From Elymus sibiricus (lineage: Eukaryota > Streptophyta > Magnoliopsida > Poales > Poaceae): 64,000 bases of DNA. Within the stretch, counting starts at the first letter, position 1. Every line of letters starts with the position of its first letter. Location of the stretch: assembly GCA_039707655.1 (NCBI GenBank), contig CM077665.1, positions 290,660,205 to 290,724,204 on the forward strand, read 5' to 3'. Below the pieces are notes generated by a model, which was not told the DNA's origin, made no database searches, and saw only the letters and a program-made list of their open reading frames with translations. A program made the translations under genes and the position numbers. Shown here one piece after another: positions 42,024 through 53,419 of this stretch.

Positions 42024-43250
42024 CTAGTCATATTCATCATGTTGAGTTGATTCCCATTCGTTACTTTGATAATTTGATATGTGGGTGGACCGGTGCTAAG
42101 GTGATGTTCTTCCTTGAACTAATAGCCTACTTATGATTACCCCCTCTCGCAAGCATTTGCAACTATGAAAGAAAAATTAAGATAAATCTAACCATAGCGT
42201 GAAACATGTGGATCCAAATCAACCCCTTATGAAGCAACGCATAAACTGGGGTTTAAGCTTCTGTCACTCTAGCAACCCAGCATCTACTTGTTACTCCACA
42301 ATGACTTCCCTTAGGCCCATAACATGGTGAAGTGCCATGTAGTCGACGTTCACATGACACCACTAAGAGAGGTAACAACATTCACATCATCAAAGTATCG
42401 AACAATTGCCAACTTCACATGATTACTTATAACAAGACTGCTCCCATGTCCTCAGGAACAATAGTAACTACTCACACCTCATCAACATCTTCAAGATCAG
42501 AGGTGTGATAATAATGATTAAGGATCTGAACATAATATCTTCCACCAAGTAATCCAACAAGCATCAACTACAAGATGTAATCAACGCAACTAGTAACCCA
42601 CAGGTACCAATCTGAGGTTTTGAGACAAAGATTGAATACAAGAGATGAACTAGGGTTGGAGATGAGATGGTGCTGGTGAAGATGTTGATAAGGATTGGTC
42701 CTCCCGCGAAGAAGGAAGCGTTGGTGATGAAGATTGCTTCGATCTCCCCCTCCCAGAGAGGAATTTCCCCGGCAAAATCTGACTGCGGGAGTGCAAAAGG
42801 GCCTCTGTCTAGGTTTTTGCCTCGAGACGGTGGCGCTTCGTCCCGAAAGGTTGTTTATGATTTTTTCTAGGGTAAAACACACCATATCGGAGAAGAGGGA
42901 CGTCGGGAGGCCAGCAGGGGCCCCACAACCAATCAGGGCGCGGCCTGGGGGGTGGTCACGCCCTCTTGGCTTGTGGCCAGCAGGTGCCCCCTATGGTATA
43001 TTTTTGGACCGGAAATTCTTAAATATTCCATAAAAATTTGCCATGAAGTTTTAGGTCATTTGGAGTCTGGTGATTTTCTGCCTTTTCCTAGGTTTTCAGT
43101 TCAGAATTCCAGTTTCCAGATATTTCCCACTTTGTGATGTCCCTTGCATATTCTGAGAGAAAGAGCATAAAAATTGTATGATAATAGGGAATAATGGACA
43201 ATAATAACATAAATATCAATAAGAAATCATGATGCAGAATGGACGTATCG
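42024..43250 (-). repeat. AthE2 LTR, 5' part
   Basis: The minus-strand LTR start is at 43250 (cgatacgtccattctgcatc; the expected first T is changed). Colinear with 19901-21127 in the left copy. No gene is seen. Confidence 0.88.
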
Positions 43251-43827
43251 AGGCTCCGGGGCGTGTACAACCCCACCTCATTCTTACGTGAGAGGGTCAC
43301 GGGTGCCGCATGCGGAAGGGTCGGACGCTCCGGGAATAGGGCTTGGGAGCTCCCTCCCCAGTCCCCAGGTGGTTCGTGCCTGGCTCTTGACATGGCTACG
43401 CACTCACGTACCCCATGACATGGGGGTGACGCGCGTCGGACGGCCGCTGATGCATGGCGCCCGAGGTGATGGAGCACCAAGCTAGCAGCCATACGAGCTG
43501 GGCCACACCCCCGCTCGCTCACTCGCGACGGTTTTGTGAGAGGGCGAGACACCAAGGACCTCTGTGAGGTGACGTGTGCGGGGACAGGTCTGTGAGCCAG
43601 AGCTCGATCACTTGGATTTATCGGCGCTGCTGGGACGGACCCAAGCACAAATGCCGTGTCCAGTCCCCGGTAAGGGACGGCCGAGGAAGTGGCTACGAGG
43701 GCGCAACAGTTCCAGATGGTAACGAGGCACAGAACACAACACTTAAGCAAACGCCATTAGCTCCATAAAAGATAACCGGATTCGCTACATAATAAAAAGG
43801 TGAGGAGGTCGTAGCCGAAGGGCGCCC

Positions 43828-44283
43828 TTAATTCGAACAAATCAAAAAAGTCACCTCACAATCATGTTGCTGCGGGAGCGTGGGGCTGCTTGGCGAAGCA
43901 TGCCACGGAGGTTCGTCAAGGGCCTCGCGGGACCTAGCGGCGCCCCTGGCTGACGCGTTGGACGTACCCATGCAGGGTCTCTTTAGGACGCTGCTCCACG
44001 CGCCATAGGTCGTTGCCGAGGAGGGGGCAGTCATACGTCCCCTTGAAGTTGCAACGAACTGCTCGCAGAGCTTGCTCCACGAAGAGATCGACTCCCCTGG
44101 CAGATTCATGAGCCAGAAGCGCGCACCATCCTTTAGGACCATGGGAAACCAATGCGCCATAACCTTGTCATTGCCATCCGCCGCCTCGATGCTCAGCGCA
44201 TAGAGCCGGAGGAAGTCCATGAGGTCGGGGACACCATCGTAGCGCTGGGGCATCTCGGGCTCGAACTTGACGGGCCAAACCAC
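43828..44283 (-). pseudogene. gag: TatD2 gag core fragment
   Basis: The minus-strand frame has RYDGVPDLMDFLRLYALSIE and FWLMNLPGESISSWSKLCEQF. Relative to TatD1 a missing base at about 44050 changes the downstream frame (FVATSRGRM against FIANFKGTY). The position after protease is the same unusual order as in TatD1. A stop (TAG in cagctagcg) directly precedes it. Confidence 0.75.
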
Positions 44284-44418
44284 CTGGCGCAGCTAGCGAG
44301 TGAAGGCTCGGCAACCCATGTTTCTCAAGGGGACGCCACGCGTGAGGGTGGCCTAGTTCTGGTGCCCGGCCGCCGCTACATCCTGGACGGTCTGGCCCTG
44401 GCGCCGTCTCTGCATTCC

Positions 44419-45090
44419 TTACTTGGCGGGGCCTTGGACGGGCGACAACTGCTTTTTCCTTGGGGGTGTGGTAACCTCGCGAGGTCTAGCACCTCCTTCG
44501 TCTTCCAAATGCACAACTGCGACAGCTCTGCACGCACACTCAATGCAACAAACCGCATCCTTCTCATCGCAGGTGATAGTGATGACGTCGTTGTTGTCGG
44601 GCATCTTGAGGACGTTGTAGCCATAGTGGACCACCGCCATGAACTTGGCTAGCGTCAGGTATCCCATGATTGCATTGTGCGGGAGGCCAATAAGCGCCAC
44701 GTAGAAGTCGATGAGCTCGGTGCGGTAGTTGTCACGCGTGCCGGAAGTGACAGGGAGGCGGAACTGCCCCTGGGGAATGGTGGGGCCACCGGACACCCCA
44801 AAGAATGGCCTGGTAGGCATCAGCTGGTCATAGAGCACCCTGAGCTTCTCAAAGGTCTAGACCAAGAGCACGTTCCGGTCGGCGCCTCCGTCGATGAGGG
44901 TCTTGGTGATCGAGATGTTGCCGATGATGGGAGTGCACAGCATGGGAAGCGCGCCCGCGGCAGCTGTGGACTTGAGGCTATCCCTGGAGTCGAAGGAGAT
45001 GGTGTACTGTGACAACTTCGGGGGCCGCGCGGCCTCCAGCCTCGGGAAGGCGGAGCTCGCCTCACGAGAGAGCTACTTAAACCGGTGGCT
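44419..45090 (-). pseudogene. pro: TatD2 aspartic protease region
   Basis: The downstream part (44419-44838) has FFGVSGGPTIPQGQFRLPVT and LPHNAIMGYLTLAKFMAV; the usual LGRP/LGYP motif is altered to MGYL. The upstream part, in the same frame, would carry the active site, with a TAG at about 44860 where TatD1 has TAA. A separate ORF at 44820-45065 is in a shifted frame. It is non-functional and, like TatD1, is not followed by RT. Confidence 0.7.
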
Positions 45091-45255
45091 AGGCACCGGG
45101 GCGCATGCTCCGCCGAGGATACAGGCTATCGTGCGAGGCCCGCGATAGCCCCCAGCCCCCTCGTCGTGCTAGTTGTTGTCGTTCCTCCTAGGCGGCGACG
45201 GCAACGGCGGGAGAGCAGCATCGTCCCGAGGGCACGTCTCGCGAGGCTCTTCATG

Positions 45256-46000
45256 CTAGCCTTGGCGGGGGCTGCCGCTGCGTCTGTCCCACCTACCTCC
45301 ACCGCGTCCGCCCCTGCGGCCGGTGCCGCGGTTGTTGCGGTGTGGAGACCGGCTGACGCGCCCGTCACTGGGAGGCTTGAGTGCCCTGCAGTCTTCGGTA
45401 TTGTGGGTGCGCACATTGTGGTAGGCACAGAACGAGTGGCGGGCCCCCTGAGGCACATCATGGTCGCAGCTGCGCCTCTGCTCAAACTCCGCCAAGGGGG
45501 CTTGGAGGAGGAGGAGGAGGAGGACGCGGGGCTGGTCAGGCGGGCGCGCGTCTCGCCGAGGCTCGACTGGGTCGCTGCACAAGGGAGGTGGCGGGGGTTC
45601 TTTGTGCACCACATTCCCAGCGCAAAGACGATGGAGGGTGGAGTGGGTGAGAAGATGTCAAGGCTCCTCCAGCGACAGTAAAGAGCTCGGCGATGTGGCC
45701 AAGCTAGGCGTCATATCCGCTGTCCGCCGGTTGATGACGGAGCAGATCGCCCGCCATGAGCAGCGCATCTTGCGCGTTCATGGGCCTAGGGCGGTTGTGT
45801 GGGGAGGTAGCCACGGCGGTGCGGCCACCTTGCTGAGCGGAAGGGCGCAAGGAGGAGCCCTGGTGCTCGCGGGCAGCAAGGTCAACGGCGGCAGTAGCTT
45901 CAGCGCCGACGGGGTGGCGGCGACCACCGCGGCCCGCGGGCGCGTCTTGGGTAACGTGGGCCGCCCAGCGCTCAGCACAGCCACGGCGAGCGTCAGCCAT
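45256..46000 (-). pseudogene. gag: TatD2 gag N-terminal region and zinc knuckle
   Basis: MNAQDALLMAGDLLRHQPAD is in the upstream ORF (45704-46000). The knuckle CAYHNVRTHNTEDC and a Gly/Arg-rich tail are in 45256-45612. The two ORFs are separated by a stop/frame change near 45690. This matches TatD1 with scattered substitutions. Confidence 0.7.
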
Positions 46001-46048
46001 AGGGTTGGCGAAGCTGGAGCAGAAACGGAGTCGGAGAACGGCGGCGCA

Positions 46049-46068
46049 CCCCTACCTGGCGCGCCAAA
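46049..46068 (-). other. TatD2 primer-binding-site-like sequence
   Basis: On the minus strand, tttggcgcgccaggtagggg directly follows the LTR end. It is the cleanest version of this site in the window; TatD1 (23915-23934) and TatC (3846-3864) have changed copies. Confidence 0.75.
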
Positions 46069-46949
46069 TGTCAGAATCGGGGCTCCAGGGACCCGAGGAG
46101 GTTTGAACTCTGGGGTGCGCAAGTTCTCTCGCCCTACTCTATCTCACAACCTCACGACGACTCTTCGGCGTGCTCGAGCTAAGGAAGAAGAACAGTAGAC
46201 AGGGCAGTTTACCCAGATTCTGGCAACCTTATGGTGTAAAACCCTACTCCTGCTTGTTTGGATTGCTTGAGGATAGGAGCGAATACAAGGGTTAGTTCTG
46301 GCTAACTGGGGTCCATCCCCCTCTATGATTGCCGCCTACCCTCTCTTATACTGGCCCTAGTCCTCTTCCCCGAAAACACAAGGCGGCAAGGGTTGCCACA
46401 ATGACCAGTTTGAAGGGGGACAGGACTGCAGTTTATCCTGACAAAGGCGGTCTTTGCCTGCAAAGGCCTCCTGCTAGGACGCGCTGGTGGGCTCGGGAAT
46501 GACCTCCGTCCTGGTGAGCCCCCGTGCTTGGTCTTCTTTCACCAAACAGGAAACCTTTGGGGATTGCTTTGGGAACCAGCATGCTGGCCCTGCTCCCTTA
46601 ACACACAAGAGGAAAGCTTCCCTATCCGCGCCTACTGGCGCGGCTCCAGGTGCTTCTTGGCGTGGCGCTCGTCGCCCATGTGAAAATGCAGGACCGAGCA
46701 ACCTGCCAAGCCACCTTTGATCAATCTAACCCACGAAGGCCTCGGGAACATCCATAGGTGATGGCCTCACGAAGGGGGCTTCGCGAGACCCTTAACGGCG
46801 CTCGCTGACGTACGCCTCACGAGGCGGGAGCCCTCGCGAGTGTCTTGCTCATGACGTCTGGCGATGCGCCGCATGGGGCCCACGACAGGCGCTGCATCTT
46901 GGGCCGCAGGCAGACGGGCCTGGGTACCCCCAGTCCCATTGGCCCGACA
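46069..46949 (-). repeat. TatD2 5' LTR
   Basis: 881 bp, tgtcagaatcgg...cccgaca on the plus strand. Homologous to 23935-24798, with one extra segment near 46815-46835. Confidence 0.85.
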
Positions 46950-47554
46950 TTTACCGAGCCGCAGTGATCGCTGCGTTTCACACGAACGTATGCAATCTCC
47001 GGATGCGCGAGGAGATGAGCATTAACAAGGTGCGGGATGTCGCCGAGCTTTACGCTCTGGCTGACAAATGTGCACGGGCTAAAGAAGAAGGCTCCCCGGG
47101 AAGGACTTTGGCGCAGAAGTTGACTCAGATGACGACAACATGCCCGCCTCCACGAAAAAGGGGCGGAAGTGCAACCAAAAGCACAAGGGAAAAGCGGTAA
47201 TGGTTGTCGAAGGGAATGGCAACTCCGACTCCGGCAAGAAGGCCAAGTCCGAGGGGTCTGGCAAGGACACCGCAGCATGCTTTGAAGACGGCGAGGCCGC
47301 TGCAGGAGAAAAGATAGGCAGGTTGTGGTGCCAAGCAGAACAGCTTGCTGAGAAACAAAAGCAAGAGTACGAAAAGGTGCGACAAGGAATAGGGCCAAGA
47401 TGGTGCATGTGGCTTCGGCAAGAAAAACCGCGGTGGCCATGGTGGCCGCCGCAACAAGGCCAAGCAGCGCAAGGAGAAACCTGCTAGAGGCCAAGACAAA
47501 AAGTCTGACAATGAGGAAGATGATGACGACGGAGATGAAGAGGAATCTGAAGGC
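46950..47554 (+). pseudogene. gag: TatF2 gag C-terminal fragment
   Basis: VIAAFHTNVCNLRMREEMS and ELYALADKCARAKEEG, then the same frame break as TatF1 near 47100 (GRTLAQK in place of the acidic linker). The Lys/Gly-rich and acidic linkers follow in other frames. TatF2 keeps GCAGAACAG where TatF1 has a TAG near 25190, so that stop is specific to the left copy. Confidence 0.75.
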
Positions 47555-48437
47555 ATGGAGTTCCAGAAGGCTGTCGATGCCATGTGTGTTGACGGAGGCA
47601 CATCTTCGCACTCCTCTGACCGGAAACTCAAGAAATGGGCACGTGAGGTCAACGCGGCAGAGGCAAGAAGACCCCTCAAATGGTCCAACACTCCCATCAT
47701 CTTCGACGCTGAGGACCACCCGGACTACATCACTGCCATTGGGTGTGTGCCATTGTTGGTATCACCGACGATACGCAACGTCAGGGTCACGAAGATGTTG
47801 GTCGACAGTGGGGCTAAGTTGAACTTGATCTCGCCCCACGTGATCAAGCGGCTACAGATTGCTGACACGGATCTCAAGCCGACCGGGTCCTTCCAGGGAG
47901 TCAACCCAGGAAGGTCGCAACCCAAGGGAAAGATCACTCTGCCGGTGATGTTTGGTAGCGAGCTAAACTTCAGGACAGAGAGAGTAGTCTTCGACGTCGC
48001 GAAGGTGTCGCTGCTGTACAATGGGATTCTAGGCCGACCGGCGCTGGCGAAGTTTATGGCAGCGACACACCATGTCTACAACACCCTCAAGATGCCAGGG
48101 ACGATGAGTGTCATCACCGCCCACGCGGACTACAGGGACGCGGTCCTCTGCGTTAACAAGCTCTTCTGCGAGGCGGTGGCAGCGTCTGCCGACGAGGCAC
48201 TCGCTCCTGCTGGGAAAGCTCCCGGGGGGATAACAAGAACAAGAATCATGGCAAGTCTCGTAAGGACTCCGGGAAGTGCGCCAAAGAGTGCAGCATGCCC
48301 GTCGAGGCTTACCAAAGACCTCTGCCGCCAGGAGCAAGAACGACAAGGTGACCATTCCCAAGACGAAACAAGTGGTTGCGCGAGAGAACGGCAAGGGCGG
48401 TACTTTCACTATAAGTGCCACCCTCGATAGCAAATAG
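47555..48437 (+). pseudogene. pro: TatF2 aspartic protease region
   Basis: MEFQKAVDAMCVDGGTSS leads to the active site MLVDSGAKLNLIS near 47795, with Gly to Lys after the Ala compared with TatF1. The C-terminal motif is GILGRPALAKFMAATHHVY. The same frameshift as TatF1 occurs after KAPGG. The ancestral phase ends at TAG 48435-48437, the shared stop before RT. Confidence 0.82.
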
Positions 48438-49615
48438 GAAAGCGCGCTCGTCACCTTCCTATGGGTGGATGTAGATGTGTTTTCCTGGCAACCATCCGAC
48501 ATCCCCGGTGTTTCCAGGGACGTGATTGAGCACCACCTTGCCATTTGTCCCCATGCACGCCCCATCAAGCAAAAGATCTGAATGCAAGCCCTGGAACGAC
48601 AAGAGTTCATCACTGAACAAATCAAGGAACAAGAAGCAGCGGGTCTAATTAGAGGCGTGATCCACCCAACTTGGCTGGCAAATCCTGTGGTATTGCGCAA
48701 GGCCAATGGGAATTGGAGGCTTTGCATCGATTTCATCGATGTCAATAAGGCTTGCCCGAAGGACTCATTCCCCTTGTTGCGCATCGATCATATAGTGGAC
48801 TCGACCACTGGATGCGATCTCTTATCTTTCCTCGATGCATACTCTGGCTATCAGCAGATCTTCATGGTCGAGGAAGACGAGGAGAAAACGGCGTTCATTA
48901 CCCCATGCGGTGCGTACTGCTTCAGACGCATGACGTTTGGCTTGAAGAGCGCCGGTTCAATATTCGCAAGAGCAGTTCAAATTGGTTTGGGGCCGCAACT
49001 GCACAGGAATGTGGAAGCATATATGGACGATATAGTGGTCAAAACCAAGAACAAGGACACGCTGATCCAAGACCAAGAAGAAACCTTTGTGAACCTGCGC
49101 AAGATCAGGCTTAACCCCAAGAAGTGTGTATTTGGAGTCCCCTCCGGCAAGCTCCTCGGATTCTTTCACAGTGCGGGATCAAAGCCAACCCTGCCAAGAT
49201 TGAGGCAATTGAACAGTGGGAGGCGCCAAAACGCATCAAGGACGTACGCCGTCTGGTGGGCTGCATCGCCGCCCTCAGCAGGTTCATTTCCAAATCTACA
49301 GAGCGCGCCTTGCCATTTTTCAAGAACCTGAAGAAGGCAGACCCAATGACGTGGACCCCAGAAGCGGAGGCAACACTGCAAGATTTGAAAAGGTACCTAT
49401 CCTCAAGGCCAGTCCTAGTCGCACCTAAACCAGAGGAGCCGTTGTTGCTATACTTGGCGGCAACGAACCAAGTGGTTAGTGCAGCACTGGTGGCGGAAAG
49501 GGGAGCTGAAGGGGATGAGGCGGAAACCCCCAAACCTACAACCGGTGAGCCAGAGCCAGCCCTGTCAAGTCGAAGAGCAAATTATGCAAGTACGACAAAA
49601 GGGGCAGAGCAGTAA
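48438..49615 (+). pseudogene. pol: TatF2 reverse transcriptase
   Basis: RT opens after the shared TAG and meets TGA near 48580 (CGG Arg in TatF1). ORF 48582-49331 shows VIHPTWLANPVVLRKANGNW, FLDAYSGYQQIFMVEEDEEK, FGLKSAGSIFARAVQ and AYMDDIVVKTK, so the catalytic box is intact here and the left-copy TAA is absent. A short deletion near 49165 (tttgtgtcacag to tttcacag) shifts the frame; the connection region continues in ORF 49124-49615 and ends with TAA at 49613-49615. A 6-bp in-frame deletion is also present near 49108. Confidence 0.85.
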
Positions 49616-50204
49616 ACTGTGCAGAAGAAAAAAGTGGTGCTGCGGCCAGTATATTTTGTCAGCTCACTCCTACATGGGGCTAGATCAAGATACTCTGGGA
49701 TGCAGAAAATGCTTTTTGGCCTCCTTATGGCCTCCCGGAAACTGCGCCACGACTTCCAAGTACACCACATCATCGTCGTCACTCGGTTCCCACTGCAACG
49801 CATCTTGAGAAATCCAGAGGCAACCGGCAGGATCGTCGAGTGGGCATTGGATCTGGCCAGCTTTGGCTTGAGCTTCGAAAGCACGACAAAAATCCAAAGC
49901 AGAACCCTGGCAAATTCATAGCAAAATGGACACCAACGCAAGACGAAGAAATCTCGGAGACAACCCTCCACGGCAAAGAAGCACATCAAGAATGTATCAT
50001 GTACTTTCAAGGACCTTTTTCGTTGCAAGGCGCTGGTGCCGGAGTGCTACTCGTTGCACCCACTGGAGATCACCTCAAGTACGTGATCCAGATGCATTTT
50101 CCAAGGGAGGAGTCAACAAACAACACAGCTGAGTACGAAGGATTGCTTGCCAGACTACGGATAGCTGCCGATCTCGGTATCAAAAAGCTCATAGTCCGGG
50201 GAGA
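49616..50204 (+). pseudogene. pol: TatF2 RNase H / aRNH, part before AthB
   Basis: Contains VVLRPVYFVSSLLHGARSRY and RNPEATGRIVEWALDLASF, then a frame break near 49915 (one codon-disrupting deletion in gcagaattcata against gcaaattcata), then aRNH with CIMYFQGPFSLQ (catalytic Asp changed to Gln) and NNTAEYEGLLARLRIA with the catalytic Glu kept. AthB is inserted after ggaga (50200-50204). The rest of the domain resumes at 60377. Confidence 0.85.
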
Positions 50205-51720
50205 TGATACGTCCATTTTGCATCATGATTTCCTACTGTTATTTATAATGTTTTGTTGAATAATAATACGTTAGGGAGTGATTCTAATGCCTTTCCTCTC
50301 ATAATATGCAAGGTTTGCACAAAGAGGGAGAATATCAGCAGCTGGAATTCTGGACCTAAAAAAGCACATCAGAGATACCTATTCTTCAAATATCCAAATA
50401 AGTTGAAACTCTACAGAGAATTATATTGGATTATATAAAAAATAATGGAGCAAATAACTACCGGCGGGGGCCACCCTGGTGAGCACAAGACACGAGGCCG
50501 TGCCAGGCACCCCAGGCATGCCTTGGTGGGTTGTGCCCAGCACGGCCCACCTCCGGTGCCCATCTTTTGGTATATAAGGTCTTTTGACCTAGAAAAAAAT
50601 AGGGAGAGGGCTTTTGGGACGGAATGCCGCCGTCTCGAGGTGGAACTTGGGCATGAGCACTTTTGCCTTCGGCGGAGCGATTCCGCCGGAGGAACTTCCC
50701 TCCCAGAGGGGGAAATCGAAGCCATCGTCATCACCAACACCCCTCTCATCTTTGGGAGGCCAATCTTCATCAACATCTTCAACAACACCATATCCTCTCA
50801 AACCCTAGTTCATCTCCTGTGTTCAATCTTTGTACCGGAACCTCAGATTGGTACCTGTGGGTGACTAGTAGTGTTGATTACATCTCGTAGTTGATGGCTA
50901 TATGGTTTATTTGGTGGAAGATTATATGTTCAGATCCATTATGCAATTAAATACCCCTCTGATCTTGAGCATGAATATTATTTGTGAGTAGTTACTTTTG
51001 TTCTTAAGGTCAAAGGAGAAGTCATGTTGCAAGTAATCATGTGAATTTGATATGTGTTCAATATTTTGATGATATGTATGTTGATTCCCTTAGTGGTTTC
51101 ATGTGAACGTAGACTACATGACACTTCACCATCCTTGGGCCTAAGGGAATGCATTGTGGAGTAGTAATTATATGATAGGTTGCTAGAGTGACAGAAGCTT
51201 AAACCCTAGTTTATGCGCTACTTCGTAAGGGGCTGATTTGGATCCAAACGTTTAATGCTATGGCTAGATTTTATCTTAATACTTTTCTCTTAGTTGCGAA
51301 TGCTTTCGAGGGGCTTAATCATAAGTGGGAGGTTTGTTCAAGTAAGAACAACACCCAAGCACCGGTCCACCTACATATCAAATTATCAAAGTAGCGAACA
51401 GAAATCAAACCAACATGATAAAAGTGACTAGATGAAATTCCCGTGTACCCTCAAGAACAGTTTGCCTATTATAAGAAATTGTTCTGGCCTGTCCTTTGCC
51501 ACAAAAGGATAGGGCTACCTTGCTGCACTTTATTTACCGTTACCGTTACTTTCTTGTTACCAATTATCTTGCTATCAAACTATCAATTACCTACAATTTC
51601 AGTGCTTGAAGAAATTACCTTGCTGAAAACCACTTGTCATTGCCTTCTGCTCCTCGTTGAGTTCGACACTCTTACTTATCGAAAGGACTACGATTGATCC
51701 CCTATACTTGTGGGTCATCA
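50205..51720 (+). repeat. AthB 5' LTR
   Basis: 1516 bp, tgatacgtcc...gggtcatca. TATA-like tatataagg is at 50571-50579. Confidence 0.95.
50571..50577 (+). promoter_or_regulatory. TATA box in AthB 5' LTR
   Basis: tatataa in the context ttttggtatataaggtctttt. Conserved at 28431 (AthA) and 59225 (AthB 3' LTR). Confidence 0.65.
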
Positions 51721-51731
51721 AGACACTTTTC

Positions 51732-51749
51732 TGGTGCCGTTCCCGGGCA
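51732..51749 (+). other. AthB primer binding site
   Basis: tggtgccgttcccgggca, 11 bases after the LTR, with three changes from the tRNA-Asp-type site seen in AthE2 and AthA. Confidence 0.85.
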
Positions 51750-51826
51750 ATGAAGTGCTATTGGTAAGTGGAAATCGTTAAGGAAAACCTTATACTATGC
51801 GCTGAAATTTATTGGCACTTGCTACT

Positions 51827-53419
51827 ATGGTAAACAATCCTTTGAGGGGTTTGTTCGGGGTATCTTCACCTCGACCGGAACCACAATGAGTTGCCCCTCA
51901 ACCTACTACACCTACTGAAAATATTTGCTATGAAATTCCTTCGGGTATGGTAGAAAAACTGCTTCCTAAACCTTATGCAGGAGATGGAACTGAACATCCT
52001 GATATGCACCTATTATATGTGAATGAAATTTGTGGATTATTTAAGCTTGCAGGTTTATCCGGAGATGAAGCTAAGAAGAAAGTTTTCCCTTTATCTTTGA
52101 AGGGAAAAGCATTGACAAGGTATAGGCTATGTGATGATATTGGATCATGGAACTAGAATCGATTGCAATTGGAATTCCATCAAAAGTTTTATCCCATGCA
52201 TGTAGTTCATCGTGATCGGAATTATATATATAATTTTTGGCCTCGTGAAGGAGAAAGCATCGCTCTAGCTTGGTGGAGGCTTAAGTCAATGTTATAAACA
52301 TGCCCCAATCATGATATCCCGAGAGAAGTTATTATTCAGAATTTTTATGCTTGGCTTTCTCATAATGATCAATCCATGCTCGATACTTCTTGTACTGGTT
52401 CTTTTATGAAGAAGACTATTGAATTCAAGTGGGATCTCTTAGAAAGAATTAAACCCAACTCTGAATATTGGGAACTCGACGAAGGTAATGAGTCAGGTAT
52501 AAAGCTTAAGTTTGATTGTGTTAAATCTTTTATGAATACCGATGCTTTTCACAAGTTTAGCACTAAATATGGCCTTGACTCTGAGATAGTAGCCTCTTTC
52601 TGTGAAGCATTTGCTACTCATGTTAATCTCCCTAATGAGAAGTGGTTTAAATATCACCCCCCTATTAAAGAAGAAATTAAAGAACCGGCAAAATCTAAGG
52701 ATGAAACCATCATTTACAATGTTGATCCAGTTGTGCCTACTGCTTATATTGAAAAACCACCTTTCCGCGTTAGGATAAAGGAACATGCTAAGGTATCAAC
52801 TGTGGTTCGCAAGAGTAATATTAGAGCACCTAAGCCTCCTGAGAAAATTAAAGTAGAACCTAGTATAGCTATGGTTAAGGATCTCTTGGTAGAAAATATT
52901 GATGGGCATGTTATTTATTTCTATGATGAAGCTGCTAGAATTGCCAAACCTGATGAAAATGATAAACATAGACCCGTAGTGGGCATGCCTGTTATCTCAG
53001 TCAAAATAGGAGATCATTGCTATCATGGTTTATGTGATTTGGGTGCTAGTGTGAGTGCTATTCCTTTTACCATATACCAGGAAATTATGAATGATATAGC
53101 ACCCACTGAAATAGAAGATATTGATGGTACTATTAAACTTGCTAATTGAGACACCATCACACCATTTGGGATTGTTAGAGATGTGGAAGTCTTGTGTGAG
53201 AAAGTAAAATATCCTACTGATTTTCTAGTTCTTGGTTCCCCACAAGATGACTTTTGTCCCATTATCTTTGATAGACCTTTCTTGAGCACCGTCAATGCTA
53301 AGATAGATTGTAAAAAACAAACTATCGGTGTCAGTTTTGGTGATGTGTCTCATGAGTTTAATTTTTCAAGTTTAGTAGACACCCTCGTGATAGAGAATTA
53401 TCTAGTAAGGATGAAATAA
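51827..53419 (+). pseudogene. gag-pro: AthB gag and protease
   Basis: The ATG at 51827 starts MVNNPLRGLFGVSSPRPEPQ and meets TGA at 51887-51889. Further stops are TAG at 52154-52156 and TAA near 52296. ORF 52376-53149 keeps SMLDTSCTGSFMKKTIEFKW, a Lys/Pro-rich linker and the protease site LCDLGASVSAIPFTIYQEI near 53030. TGA at 53147-53149 after KLAN is shared with AthA. The last part (VEVLCEKVKYPTDFLVLGSP...) ends at TGA/TAA near 53419. Residues around the protease Asp look intact. The gag lacks a clear zinc knuckle, as is usual in the lineage. Confidence 0.9.

Larger units (their letters stand above)
43251..46949 (-). mobile_element. TatD2: duplicate of TatD1
   Basis: Same layout as TatD1: minus-strand LTR at 46069-46949, PBS, gag N-terminus plus zinc knuckle, protease, then displaced gag core, cut on the left by the AthE2 LTR. 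There is no RT or integrase. It is inserted in TatF2 gag at the same place as TatD1 in TatF1. Confidence 0.83.
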